Assembly (NCBI RefSeq): GCF_039822265.1
Contig: NZ_JBAJEX010000001.1
Location: forward strand, 1 to 64,000
Direction of reading: 5' to 3'
Source: Thiobacter sp. AK1
Lineage (GTDB): Bacteria; Pseudomonadota; Gammaproteobacteria; Burkholderiales; Thiobacteraceae
Length of the DNA stretch: 64,000 nucleotides
Positions 19,233-27,562 of this stretch are shown one piece after another. The notes beneath the pieces were generated by a model, which saw nothing but the letters and a program-made list of their open reading frames with translations, did no database searches and had not been told where the DNA came from. The stretch's first letter is position 1. Every line of letters begins with the position of its first letter. The position numbers and the translations under genes were made by a program.

Positions 19233-19748
19233 ATGTCTGAACAGGTTACGGTCGATAGCCTGGAATTTGCGCGCAGTGGGAAAACCCTATCTGGCAATTT
19301 CCAGTTGGCCAGCTTGGCACGTCTGCACGACCAGCTCGCCTCTCTGGATGCAACCCTGGCCTATGAGCTGAACGGGTGCTTGGACGAGAAAGGGCAACCC
19401 GGCTTGCACTGCCGGGTGCGAGGCACGCTCAAGCTCACCTGCCAACGCTGCCTCGAGCCCATGGACTGGGAAGTGGTGCTGGATTCCCAACTGCTTCTAG
19501 TTACCACCGAAGCCCAGTTGGGTGAGGACGAGGATGAGCTTGACGGCCCCGACCGCCTGCTGGCGCAGAAAGAGATGGACGTGCGCGCGCTGGTGGAAGA
19601 AGAAGTGCTGCTGGGCCTGCCGCTGGCGCCCCGACATGGGGAAGGGCGGTGCCGTATGGCGGTAACCCAGGCGGGGACGGCCAGCCACCCCCTCGCCGTG
19701 CTGGCGCAGCTTGCGCGCCCAGACACCGACAAACGAGATCGAGAGTAA
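19233..19748 (+). CDS. yceD: YceD (DUF177), 23S rRNA accumulation protein
   Basis: A 171-residue protein of the YceD/DUF177 family, which in E. coli and plants is needed for normal 23S rRNA accumulation. The family cysteines are C70 and C73 in [10 protein letters not shown], followed by an acidic stretch ([12 protein letters not shown]) and the conserved [19 protein letters not shown]. The ATG at 19233 is chosen because [14 protein letters not shown] fits the family start. An upstream TTG at 19209 would lie before the predicted transcription start. No Shine-Dalgarno sequence precedes the ATG. The next gene, rpmF, is 13 bases downstream, the conserved arrangement. Confidence 0.9.
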   Translation: MSEQVTVDSLEFARSGKTLSGNFQLASLARLHDQLASLDATLAYELNGCLDEKGQPGLHCRVRGTLKLTCQRCLEPMDWEVVLDSQLLLVTTEAQLGEDEDELDGPDRLLAQKEMDVRALVEEEVLLGLPLAPRHGEGRCRMAVTQAGTASHPLAVLAQLARPDTDKRDRE

Positions 19749-19761
19749 AGGAGTCATCAAC

Positions 19762-19941
19762 ATGGCCGTTCAGCAGAACAAGAAGTCGCCGTCGAAGCGT
19801 GGTATGCATCGCGCCCACGACTTTCTGACCACTCCTCCGCTCGCGGTGGAGCCGGCGACGGGTGAGGTGCATCTGCGGCATCACATCAGCCCTAGCGGCT
19901 ATTACCGCGGCAAGAAAGTCCTGCGCAGCAAGGGCGAGTGA
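19762..19941 (+). CDS. rpmF: 50S ribosomal protein L32
   Basis: A 59-residue basic protein, [20 protein letters not shown], with the L32 C-terminal pattern [16 protein letters not shown]. The zinc-ribbon cysteines found in some L32 proteins are absent, as is usual in proteobacteria. A Shine-Dalgarno sequence (AAAGGAG) precedes the ATG at 19762. It lies between yceD and plsX, as in E. coli. Confidence 0.97.
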   Translation: MAVQQNKKSPSKRGMHRAHDFLTTPPLAVEPATGEVHLRHHISPSGYYRGKKVLRSKGE

Positions 19942-19946
19942 GACAC

Positions 19947-19976
19947 CGGGCGCGATCGGCGCCCGAATGTTTTTTT
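19947..19976 (+). terminator. Terminator-like hairpin between rpmF and plsX (possible attenuator)
   Basis: Stem CGGGCGC / GCGCCCG with loop GATCG at 19947-19965, four bases, then seven T residues (19970-19976). The plsX ATG follows only six bases later. It would end or attenuate the yceD-rpmF transcript. Since no other obvious promoter fits between it and plsX, read-through must supply plsX and fabH, unless initiation occurs inside rpmF. Confidence 0.65.
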
Positions 19977-19982
19977 CCAGCA

Positions 19983-21020
19983 ATGGACATCACGGTCGCA
20001 ATCGATGCCATGGGGGGTGATCATGGCCCCCATGTCACGGTCCCCGCGGCGCTTGCGGTCCTCGACCGCGATCCCCAGGTCAACATTGTTCTAGTGGGTC
20101 TGCGTGACGTGCTGGAAGCCGAGTTGCGTCAGCGCCGGCGCCACACGGATAGCCGCTTGCGCATTCACCACGCATCCGAGGTGGTGGCCATGGACGAACC
20201 ACCCGCCCAAGCCATGCGCAACAAAAAAGATTCTTCCATGCGGATAGCGGTGGAGCTGGTGAAGACCGGGGAGGCCCACGCCGCTGTCAGCGCCGGCAAT
20301 ACCGGGGCGCTGATGGCCATTTCCCGTTTCGTGCTGAAGATGCTGCCGGGCATCGAACGGCCGGCGATCTGTACCGTCCTGCCCTCGCTGCGCGGCTCGG
20401 TGTACATGCTCGACCTGGGCGCCAACGTGGATTGCACGCCAGAACATTTGCGCCAGTTTGCCGTCATGGGCGCCATGCTCGCCTCGGCGGTGGAGGAGAA
20501 AACCAATCCCAGTGTGGGCCTGCTCAACATTGGTACCGAGGTGATCAAGGGCAACGATGTGGTGAAGGAAGCGGCCGAGCTGCTGCGCCACAGTCACCTC
20601 AATTTCCACGGCTACGTGGAAGGGGACGACATCTACAAGGGCACCACCGACGTGGTGGTGTGCGATGGCTTCGTCGGCAACGTAGCGCTGAAGACCACCG
20701 AGGGTCTGGCGCGCATGCTGGGCGCCTTCCTGCGCGAGGAATTCAAGCGCAGCCTCCTCACGCGGCTGATGGCGTTGGCCGCCTGGCCGGTGATCCAGCG
20801 CTTCAAAAAGCGAGTCGATCCCCGCTGCTACAACGGCGCTACGCTGGTTGGCTTGCGCGGCATCGTGGTCAAGAGCCATGGGGGGGCCGATAGCTTCGCC
20901 TTCCGTTTCGCCATCGAGCGGGCGGTGTCGGAGGCGCGCCACGGTGTGCTGCGTCGCATCAGCGACCAGATGGCGCTCATCCATCCCGAGTCCACGCAGC
21001 AACGCGCGGTGGCGCAATGA
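19983..21020 (+). CDS. plsX: Phosphate acyltransferase PlsX
   Basis: A 345-residue enzyme that makes acyl-phosphate from acyl-ACP for the PlsX/PlsY route of phosphatidic acid synthesis. It begins [16 protein letters not shown] and carries the family segments [26 protein letters not shown] and [17 protein letters not shown]. The ATG at 19983 is the conserved start. It has no Shine-Dalgarno sequence and sits directly after a U-tract. The stop overlaps the fabH start by four bases. Confidence 0.96.
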   Translation: MDITVAIDAMGGDHGPHVTVPAALAVLDRDPQVNIVLVGLRDVLEAELRQRRRHTDSRLRIHHASEVVAMDEPPAQAMRNKKDSSMRIAVELVKTGEAHAAVSAGNTGALMAISRFVLKMLPGIERPAICTVLPSLRGSVYMLDLGANVDCTPEHLRQFAVMGAMLASAVEEKTNPSVGLLNIGTEVIKGNDVVKEAAELLRHSHLNFHGYVEGDDIYKGTTDVVVCDGFVGNVALKTTEGLARMLGAFLREEFKRSLLTRLMALAAWPVIQRFKKRVDPRCYNGATLVGLRGIVVKSHGGADSFAFRFAIERAVSEARHGVLRRISDQMALIHPESTQQRAVAQ

Positions 21021-21982
21021 TCCACGCCCGCATCGTTGGCACCGGCGGTTACTTGCCGGAGAAGATTCTCACCAACGCCGACCTGGAAAAGCTGGTCGAG
21101 ACGTCGGACCAGTGGATCGTCGAGCGCACCGGGATCCGCGAGCGCCATATCGCCGCCGAGGGCGAGTACACCAGCGATCTCGCGGTGGCGGCCGCGCGGC
21201 GCGCCTTGGAAATGGCGGAAGTGCCACCGGCCAGCGTGGATCTCCTGATCGTTGCCACCACCACTCCCGACCGGGTGTTCCCCAGTACCGCCTGTATCGT
21301 CCAGTCCAAACTTGGTATTGCCAATGCTTCGCCCGCGTTCGACGTGCAGGCCGTCTGCAGTGGCTTCATCTACGCCTTGGCCACCGCCAACAATTTCATT
21401 CGGGCAGGACAGGCGCGCACCGCGCTGGTGGTCGGGGCGGAGACGCTATCTCGTATCACCGATTACACCGATCGCACCAACTGCATCCTATGGGGCGATG
21501 GCGCCGGTGCCGTGGTGCTGGCGGCTGCAGACAGTCCCGGCATCATCTCCACCCATCTGCATGCCGATGGCCGCCACCAGAATCTACTCTACGTGGACGG
21601 CGGACCGTCGATGGGCAACTGTGGTGGCGCCGGACCGCACATGCGCATGCAGGGCAACGCCGTGTTCAAGATGGCAGTGAATACGCTGGATGCCATCGTG
21701 GACGAAACGCTCGCGGCGAATGGTCTGCTCAAGAGCGACATCCACTGGCTCGTGCCCCATCAGGCCAACATTCGCATCATCCAGGCCACTGCCAAGAAAC
21801 TGGGCATGAGCATGGAAAACGTGGTGCTGACGGTGGACAAGCACGGCAATACGTCCGCTGCTTCCATTCCCCTCGCGCTGGACACCGCCGTGCGCGATGG
21901 CCGCATCAAGCGCGGGGAAACCCTGCTCATGGAGGCCTTCGGTGGCGGGTTCACCTGGGGTTCGGCCCTGGTGCGCTATTGA
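21017..21982 (+). CDS. fabH: 3-oxoacyl-ACP synthase III
   Basis: A 321-residue condensing enzyme that starts fatty-acid synthesis from acetyl-CoA and malonyl-ACP. The catalytic triad is complete: C114 in [14 protein letters not shown]248 in VPHQANIRI and N278 in [10 protein letters not shown]. It overlaps plsX by four bases (ATGA), so it is translationally coupled, and leads to fabD 57 bases downstream. Confidence 0.97.
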   Translation: MIHARIVGTGGYLPEKILTNADLEKLVETSDQWIVERTGIRERHIAAEGEYTSDLAVAAARRALEMAEVPPASVDLLIVATTTPDRVFPSTACIVQSKLGIANASPAFDVQAVCSGFIYALATANNFIRAGQARTALVVGAETLSRITDYTDRTNCILWGDGAGAVVLAAADSPGIISTHLHADGRHQNLLYVDGGPSMGNCGGAGPHMRMQGNAVFKMAVNTLDAIVDETLAANGLLKSDIHWLVPHQANIRIIQATAKKLGMSMENVVLTVDKHGNTSAASIPLALDTAVRDGRIKRGETLLMEAFGGGFTWGSALVRY

Positions 21983-22039
21983 GGCCACGACACTGTGCTC
22001 CCTGCCAACTATGCAACCCCTCTCCAGGACAGCCACACC

Positions 22040-22981
22040 ATGAAATGCGCCTTTCTCTTTCCCGGCCAGGGATCCCAGTCGGTGGGAATGATGGCCGGTT
22101 TTGCCGACCGTCCCGTGGTCCGAGAAACCTTCGTCGAAGCCTCGGACATTCTTGGCCAGGACTTGTGGGCCCTAGTGAACGAGGGCCCCGCCGAGGCCTT
22201 GAACCAAACGGTGCACACCCAGCCGGCCATGTTGGCGGCGGGCATCGCCGTGTACCGTGCCTGGCGCGAGGCCGGAGGATCGGAGCCCGCTCTAATGGCT
22301 GGCCACAGTCTGGGGGAATACACCGCGCTCACCGCTGCCGGTGTGCTGAGCTTCGCCGAGGCCCTGCCCCTGGTGCGCCTGCGCGCCCAGGCCATGCAGC
22401 AAGCCGTGGCGGAAGGCGAGGGGGCGATGGCCGCCATCCTGGGCTTGGATGATGAAGTGGTGCGTGAGCTCTGCGCGGAGGCAGCCCAGGGCCAGGTCCT
22501 GGAGGCCGTCAATTTTAATTCCCCCGGGCAGGTGGTGATCGCCGGTCACCGTAGCGCGGTGGAGCGGGGGGTGGAGCGCGCCAAGGCGCGAGGCGCCAAG
22601 CGTGCCGTGTCATTGCCGGTGTCCGTGCCTTCCCATTGCGCCCTGATGCGCCCGGCCGCCGAGGTGCTGGCTAAGCATCTGGAACGGCTGAGCCTGCAGG
22701 CACCGCGCGTGCCCGTGGTGCAAAATGCGGATGTGACGGCCTTCACCGACCCCGCGGCGATCAAGGCCGCTTTGGTCCGCCAGCTCTACAGCCCCGTGCG
22801 CTGGGTGGAGACCATCCGCCACATGGCGGCGGCGGGGATCGACATGGCCCTCGAATGCGGGCCCGGCAAGGTGCTGGCGGGCCTCGTTAAGCGCACCGTG
22901 CCTGAGATGAAATGCCTTGCGCTCACCGACTCGACGGCGCTTTCTGCTGCGATAGACGAATGTAAAAACAGTAACTTGTAG
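22040..22981 (+). CDS. fabD: Malonyl-CoA:ACP transacylase
   Basis: A 313-residue enzyme that loads malonate onto ACP. FPGQGSQSVGM lies at the N-terminus, the nucleophile S90 in AGHSLGEYTAL, and the catalytic His in VSVPSHCALM. The ATG at 22040 gives the canonical start; an in-frame ATG-like start 45 bases upstream would only add a non-conserved extension. The 3' end runs into an AT-rich segment with short repeats before fabG. Confidence 0.96.
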   Translation: MKCAFLFPGQGSQSVGMMAGFADRPVVRETFVEASDILGQDLWALVNEGPAEALNQTVHTQPAMLAAGIAVYRAWREAGGSEPALMAGHSLGEYTALTAAGVLSFAEALPLVRLRAQAMQQAVAEGEGAMAAILGLDDEVVRELCAEAAQGQVLEAVNFNSPGQVVIAGHRSAVERGVERAKARGAKRAVSLPVSVPSHCALMRPAAEVLAKHLERLSLQAPRVPVVQNADVTAFTDPAAIKAALVRQLYSPVRWVETIRHMAAAGIDMALECGPGKVLAGLVKRTVPEMKCLALTDSTALSAAIDECKNSNL

Positions 22982-23000
22982 ATGTAACTTCATGTAATTT
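22971..23000. repeat. Three short direct repeats (GTAACTT type) between fabD and fabG
   Basis: GTAACTT at 22971-22977 and again at 22984-22990, and GTAATTT at 22994-23000, all in the same orientation. They lie in an AT-rich island within otherwise GC-rich DNA, spanning the fabD stop codon and the fabG leader. They could be a regulator binding site; nothing in the window identifies the regulator. Confidence 0.4.
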
Positions 23001-23017
23001 ATAACTAAGGAGCGAGC

Positions 23018-23758
23018 ATGCTGGACGGACACATTGCCTTGGTCACGGGCGCAAGCCGCGGTATCGGCCAGGCCTGTGCCCTGGAGCTGGGGCGTATGGG
23101 GGCCACCGTGGTGGGCACTGCCACCACCGAGTCCGGCGCAGAAGCCATCAGCCGCTACATCGGCGAGGCCGGGTTCAAGGGGTGCGGCTATGCGCTCGAC
23201 GTCCGGGATGGCGCCGCCATCGAACGGGTGCTAGGCGCCATCCGATCGACGTTCGGTGAGGTGAGTATCTTGGTCAACAATGCCGGGATCACCCGCGACA
23301 CCCTGCTTATGCGCATGAAAGAGCAGGAATGGGACGAGATCATGGATACCAATCTCAAGTCCGTGTTCCGGCTTTCCCAAGCCGTATTACGTCCCATGAC
23401 CAAGGCTCGCTATGGCCGCATCATCAGCATCGCCTCGGTGGTGGGGGCCATGGGCAATGCCGGCCAGACCAATTACGCGGCCGCCAAGGCCGGTATCATG
23501 GGGTTTACCAAGTCTTTGGCCCGGGAAGTGGGTTCGCGCAACATCACCGTCAACTGTGTGGCGCCAGGCTTCATCGACACCGACATGACGCGCGCCCTGC
23601 CGGAGGCCCAGCGCGAGGCGCTGCTCGCCCACATCCCCCTGGGCCGGCTCGGCACGCCCGAGGACGTGGCTGGGGCCGTGGCTTTCCTGGCCTCGCCCAA
23701 GGCAGCCTACATCACCGGGGTCACGCTCCATGTCAATGGCGGTATGTACATGATTTGA
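23018..23758 (+). CDS. fabG: 3-oxoacyl-ACP reductase
   Basis: A 246-residue NADPH-dependent short-chain dehydrogenase that reduces 3-oxoacyl-ACP. The nucleotide-binding motif is TGASRGIGQACA, the NNAG strand is present, and the catalytic residues are S140, Y153 and K157. The C-terminal ITGVTLHVNGGMYM is typical of FabG. A good Shine-Dalgarno sequence (AAGGAG) precedes the ATG at 23018. It lies in the conserved fabD-fabG-acpP-fabF order. Confidence 0.97.
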   Translation: MLDGHIALVTGASRGIGQACALELGRMGATVVGTATTESGAEAISRYIGEAGFKGCGYALDVRDGAAIERVLGAIRSTFGEVSILVNNAGITRDTLLMRMKEQEWDEIMDTNLKSVFRLSQAVLRPMTKARYGRIISIASVVGAMGNAGQTNYAAAKAGIMGFTKSLAREVGSRNITVNCVAPGFIDTDMTRALPEAQREALLAHIPLGRLGTPEDVAGAVAFLASPKAAYITGVTLHVNGGMYMI

Positions 23759-23784
23759 ATCAAGAAATGAGACCTGCCCCGGGT

Positions 23785-23813
23785 TTGGTCGGGGCAAGGG
23801 ATTCTGATACAAT
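23785..23813 (+). promoter_or_regulatory. Promoter of acpP
   Basis: -35-like TTGGTC (23785-23790), a 17-base spacer, and -10 TACAAT (23808-23813). Transcription would start near 23820, giving a leader of about 40 bases with a GTAAGGAG Shine-Dalgarno region before the acpP ATG. A separate acpP promoter is expected because ACP is made in large excess over the neighbouring enzymes. A small hairpin (TGCCCCG / CGGGGCA, 23775-23796) overlaps the -35. Confidence 0.65.
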
Positions 23814-23860
23814 GCGCAGGTTTTTTGCGATCTCACCCACAGAAAGGTAAGGAGCCCCAG

Positions 23861-24100
23861 ATGGAAAACATCGAACAACGCGTCAAGAAGATCGTCGCCG
23901 AGCAGTTGGGCGTGAACGAGGCCGAGGTGAAGAACGAATCCTCCTTCGTGGACGATCTGGGCGCGGATTCCTTGGATACCGTGGAACTGGTGATGGCCCT
24001 GGAAGAGGAATTCGATTGCGAGATCCCGGACGAGGAAGCGGAAAAGATCACCACTGTGCAGCAGGCCATCGACTACATCAACGCCCACCTCAAGAAATAA
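23861..24100 (+). CDS. acpP: Acyl carrier protein
   Basis: A 79-residue acidic protein, [18 protein letters not shown], with the phosphopantetheine attachment serine S37 in [19 protein letters not shown]. It carries the growing acyl chain for the Fab enzymes and supplies acyl-ACP to PlsX. The AcpS enzyme that modifies it is encoded at 38341-38727. The ATG at 23861 has a strong Shine-Dalgarno sequence. Confidence 0.98.
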   Translation: MENIEQRVKKIVAEQLGVNEAEVKNESSFVDDLGADSLDTVELVMALEEEFDCEIPDEEAEKITTVQQAIDYINAHLKK

Positions 24101-24134
24101 GCATCCTGCTTTTCCCATTGTATCCGGAGTCATT

Positions 24135-25373
24135 TTGTCCAGACGCAGAGTAGTCGTAACCGGCCTGGGCATCGTCAGCCCGGTAGGCAACACCGTGGAC
24201 GAGGCCTGGGCCAATATTCTGGCCGGCAAGTCCGGCATCACCCGTATCACCAAGTTCGATGCCTCGGCCTTCGCTTCCCAGATCGCGGGTGAGGTGAAGG
24301 GCTTCGACGTCACGCAGTACCTATCCGCCAAGGAGGCCCGGCGTATGGATACCTTCATCCATTACGGCATGGCGGCCAGCATCCAGGCGCTGCGCGACGC
24401 GGGCATCGACCCCAAACCCACCGATGCGGAGCGTTTCGGGGTCATCGTCGGTTCCGGGATCGGTGGCCTGCCCATGATCGAGGCCACGCACGGCGAATAT
24501 CTGGCCAACGGCCCGCGGCGCATTTCGCCGTTTTTTATTCCCGCCACCATCATCAACATGATTTCGGGCAACCTGTCCATCCTGTACGGTTTCCAGGGTC
24601 CCAACCTCGCCATCGTCACCGCTTGCACCACGGCCACCCACTGCATCGGCGAGGCGGCGCGCCTCATCCGCTACGGCGATGCCGACGTGATGGTCGCGGG
24701 TGGCGCGGAAGCCACGGTGAGCCCCCTGGCCATCGGCGGCTTCGCCTCGGCCAAGGCCTTGTCCACCCGTAACGACGACCCGGCCACCGCCAGCCGACCG
24801 TGGGATGTGGGGCGCGATGGCTTCGTGCTGGGCGAGGGGGCCGGTGTGCTGGTGCTGGAGGAGTACCAGCGGGCGCTTGCGCGGGGCGCCAGGATCTACT
24901 GCGAGATCGCCGGCTTTGGCATGGGCGCGGATGCCCACCACATGACCGCGCCCTGCGAGGATGGTGCCGGTGCGGCCCGTTGCATGCGCAACGCCCTGCG
25001 GGATGCGGGTATTACCCCGGAAGAGGTGGACTACATCAACGCCCACGGCACTTCCACCCCTCTGGGCGACAAGGCCGAGACCCTCGGCGTGAAAGTGGCC
25101 TTGGGCGATCATGCGAAGCGCATCGTGATGAGCTCCACCAAGTCCATGACCGGCCACCTGCTGGGTGCCGCGGGCGGCGTGGAGGCGGTGTTCACCGCCC
25201 TGGCCGTGCGCGATCAAGTCGCCCCGCCCACCATCAATCTGTTCCAGCAGGACCCGGACTGCGATCTCGATTACGCGCCCAACGCCGCGCGCAAGATGAA
25301 GATCGATGTGGCCCTGTCCAATTCCTTCGGTTTTGGCGGCACCAACGGCACCCTGGTCTTCCGCCGGCTCTGA
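24135..25373 (+). CDS. fabF: 3-oxoacyl-ACP synthase II
   Basis: A 412-residue elongating condensing enzyme. The Cys-His-His triad is in VTACTTATHCIG (C164), INAHGTSTP and KSMTGHLLGAAGG. The start codon is TTG at 24135 with a CCGGAG Shine-Dalgarno sequence; the next residues SRRRVVVTGLGIVSPVGN fit the FabF start. It lies 34 bases after acpP. Confidence 0.96.
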   Translation: MSRRRVVVTGLGIVSPVGNTVDEAWANILAGKSGITRITKFDASAFASQIAGEVKGFDVTQYLSAKEARRMDTFIHYGMAASIQALRDAGIDPKPTDAERFGVIVGSGIGGLPMIEATHGEYLANGPRRISPFFIPATIINMISGNLSILYGFQGPNLAIVTACTTATHCIGEAARLIRYGDADVMVAGGAEATVSPLAIGGFASAKALSTRNDDPATASRPWDVGRDGFVLGEGAGVLVLEEYQRALARGARIYCEIAGFGMGADAHHMTAPCEDGAGAARCMRNALRDAGITPEEVDYINAHGTSTPLGDKAETLGVKVALGDHAKRIVMSSTKSMTGHLLGAAGGVEAVFTALAVRDQVAPPTINLFQQDPDCDLDYAPNAARKMKIDVALSNSFGFGGTNGTLVFRRL

Positions 25374-25418
25374 GCCGCCGGGACAGGCGGCTTCGTTTGC
25401 GTCGCCGGCTCGCCCCTC

Positions 25419-26729
25419 GTGATCGCCGTCCCCTTGCCGGCCATACCGGATCTGGTGGCGCTGCATGCCACCCGGCCGGCGCACTATCCCTATCTGTTAC
25501 ACACCGGGGGCGGTTACGCTGGCTGGGATATCTTGTTCGCCCATCCCCGCGTCACTCATGTCTTCGCCGCCCACGAAAGCGGGGTACTCGATGCCCTGCG
25601 TGCCACCTGGTACGCCGAGGGGGGCGTGGCGAACCCACCCAACCATTTGCCATTTACGGGCGGCTGGTTCGTCTATTTGGGTTATGAGGTGCTAGAGGAG
25701 ATCGAGCCGCGTGTGTCGCCCCGGTCCGGCTGCTCAGCCTTTCCCAAAGCGGTGCTAAGCCGAGTGCCTGCCGCCTTGCTGGTGGACCAAGCCAACGTCC
25801 AGGCCTGGCTCGTGGCGGAAACGCAAGAAGCCCGCGAGGCGATCGAAGCCGATCTCGCCGCTCCCGTTGCCTGGCAGCCGAGGGCGTTGGCGGCGCAATG
25901 GGTGGCGGAAGAAGAGCCGGAGATTTTTTTAAAGGGGGTGGGGCGCATCCTCCGTTACATCCGCGAAGGCGACGTATTCCAGGTCAACCTGGCGCGCCGC
26001 TGGTGGGCCGCGCTAAATGGCAACACGGGGCCGGCGGATCTGTTCGCGGCGCTGGCCCGGCACAATCCCGCGCCCTTTGCGGGCAGTGCGGTGTTCGGCA
26101 GCCAAGCCATCGTCAGCTCCTCGCCCGAACGGCTGGTGCGAGTGCGCGACGGTCTAGTCGAGACGCGCCCCATCGCGGGCACGCGCCCGCGTGCCGCCGA
26201 CCCGCAGGCCGATCTGGCCCTGCGACGGGAACTTTTGGCCACCGTCAAGGAACGCGCGGAACACATCATGCTGGTGGATTTGGAGCGCAACGATCTAGGG
26301 CGCGTGTGCGTGCCGGGCAGCGTGGAAGTACCTGCGCTGCTGGAGCTCACCAGCTACGCCCACGTCCACCATCTGGAATCCACGGTGCGCGGGCGGCTGC
26401 GCCCGGGGGTGGATCCGGTCGCGGTGGTCCGGGCGCTGTTTCCCGGCGGGACCATCACCGGCTGCCCCAAGGTGCGGTGCATGCAAATCATCCGCGAACT
26501 GGAAAACGCGCCGCGTCAGGCCTACACCGGGAGCATGGGTTACCTGAACCGGGACGGCAGCCTCGACCTCAACATCCTCATCCGCAGTTTCATGGTGCGG
26601 GGTGCAGAGCTGGAATTCTGGGCAGGCGCGGGCATCGTCGCCGATTCCATCCCGGAGCGAGAGCTCGCCGAGACCCGCGCCAAGGCTCGGGGCCTGCTGC
26701 GCGCCCTTTCCCCCCCAAAGGCGCCATGA
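25419..26729 (+). CDS. pabB: Aminodeoxychorismate synthase component I
   Basis: A 436-residue chorismate-binding enzyme predicted to make 4-amino-4-deoxychorismate for folate synthesis. The C-terminal chorismate-binding domain has ETRPIAGTRPR, MLVDLERNDLGRVC, PGGTITGCPK and the closing EFWAGAGIVADS. The length fits E. coli PabB. The PIAGT motif has Ala where E. coli PabB has the active-site lysine (PIKGT), so on that motif alone it resembles anthranilate synthase. The adjacent pabC favours the folate role. The GTG at 25419 is the assigned start. The stop overlaps pabC (ATGA). Confidence 0.85.
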   Translation: MIAVPLPAIPDLVALHATRPAHYPYLLHTGGGYAGWDILFAHPRVTHVFAAHESGVLDALRATWYAEGGVANPPNHLPFTGGWFVYLGYEVLEEIEPRVSPRSGCSAFPKAVLSRVPAALLVDQANVQAWLVAETQEAREAIEADLAAPVAWQPRALAAQWVAEEEPEIFLKGVGRILRYIREGDVFQVNLARRWWAALNGNTGPADLFAALARHNPAPFAGSAVFGSQAIVSSSPERLVRVRDGLVETRPIAGTRPRAADPQADLALRRELLATVKERAEHIMLVDLERNDLGRVCVPGSVEVPALLELTSYAHVHHLESTVRGRLRPGVDPVAVVRALFPGGTITGCPKVRCMQIIRELENAPRQAYTGSMGYLNRDGSLDLNILIRSFMVRGAELEFWAGAGIVADSIPERELAETRAKARGLLRALSPPKAP

Positions 26730-27562
26730 CCATAAGCCAACCTCTGGCCACAATGCTGGTCAACGGTGTCGCCGCCGACACGGTGGCGGTGCTCAACCGC
26801 GGGCTGATGTACGGCGATGGCGTCTTCCGCACCCTGCGCGTTGTGGGCGGCCGCCCCCGTTACTGGGCGCGCCATTACCGGCGGCTCGTCGCCGACTGCT
26901 CACGGCTTGCCATCACGCCACCTGAGGAGGCATTGCTTAAGGAGGAACTCGACCGGCTCATCCGGAGCGCGCCGGATTGCGTGGTCAAGATCGTGGTGAC
27001 CCGGGGCGAAGGGGGCAGGGGCTATGCCCCACCGCGCGAGGCCCACCCCACCCGCATCCTGCTAAAGACCGCCTTGCCCACCTACCCGCCGCATTATTGG
27101 GAAACCGGGGTGCGTTTGCACCTGTGCCGCCTGCGGCTTGCGCACCAGCCGCGGTTGGCGGGAATAAAGCACCTCAACCGCTTGGAAAACGTGCTGGCAC
27201 GAGCGGAATGGTCGGACCCCGACGTCCCGGAAGGCTTGTTGCTGGATGTCGAGGGCAACGTAATCGAGGGCACCATGACCAATCTCTTCATGCGGCAGGG
27301 TGCGCGGCTCATCACATCCGACCTGAGCCGCTGCGGCGTGGCGGGGGTGACGCGGGAGTGTATCCTGGAAGTCGCGCCGCATCTGGGGTTGACCAGCGAG
27401 GAGCGCAGTTTTGGGCTTGCCGAGCTGTTCGCCGCCGACGAGGTACTGGTGTGCAACAGCCTGATCGGCCTGTGGCCGGTGCGGGCCTTGGAAGGACGCC
27501 AGTGGCAGCCTGGGAGCTTGGTCGCGAGACTCTCCCAGAGCCTGGAGTCGCTCGATGCTTAG
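26726..27562 (+). CDS. pabC: Aminodeoxychorismate lyase
   Basis: A 278-residue PLP enzyme of fold type IV (branched-chain aminotransferase-like) that releases pyruvate from aminodeoxychorismate to give 4-aminobenzoate. It has NRGLMYGDGVFRTLRV, the PLP lysine K148 in GIKHLNRLENVLARAEW, and the phosphate-binding segment VIEGTMTNLFM. Start overlaps pabB by four bases and the end overlaps mltG by eight, the conserved pabC-mltG-tmk-holB arrangement. Confidence 0.92.
   Translation: MTISQPLATMLVNGVAADTVAVLNRGLMYGDGVFRTLRVVGGRPRYWARHYRRLVADCSRLAITPPEEALLKEELDRLIRSAPDCVVKIVVTRGEGGRGYAPPREAHPTRILLKTALPTYPPHYWETGVRLHLCRLRLAHQPRLAGIKHLNRLENVLARAEWSDPDVPEGLLLDVEGNVIEGTMTNLFMRQGARLITSDLSRCGVAGVTRECILEVAPHLGLTSEERSFGLAELFAADEVLVCNSLIGLWPVRALEGRQWQPGSLVARLSQSLESLDA

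Noticed and set aside
22976-23005. Promoter before fabG (TTGTAG, 18 bases, TATAAC)
   Set aside because: Its transcription start would fall inside or after the fabG Shine-Dalgarno sequence; the match is probably a by-product of the AT-rich repeats.
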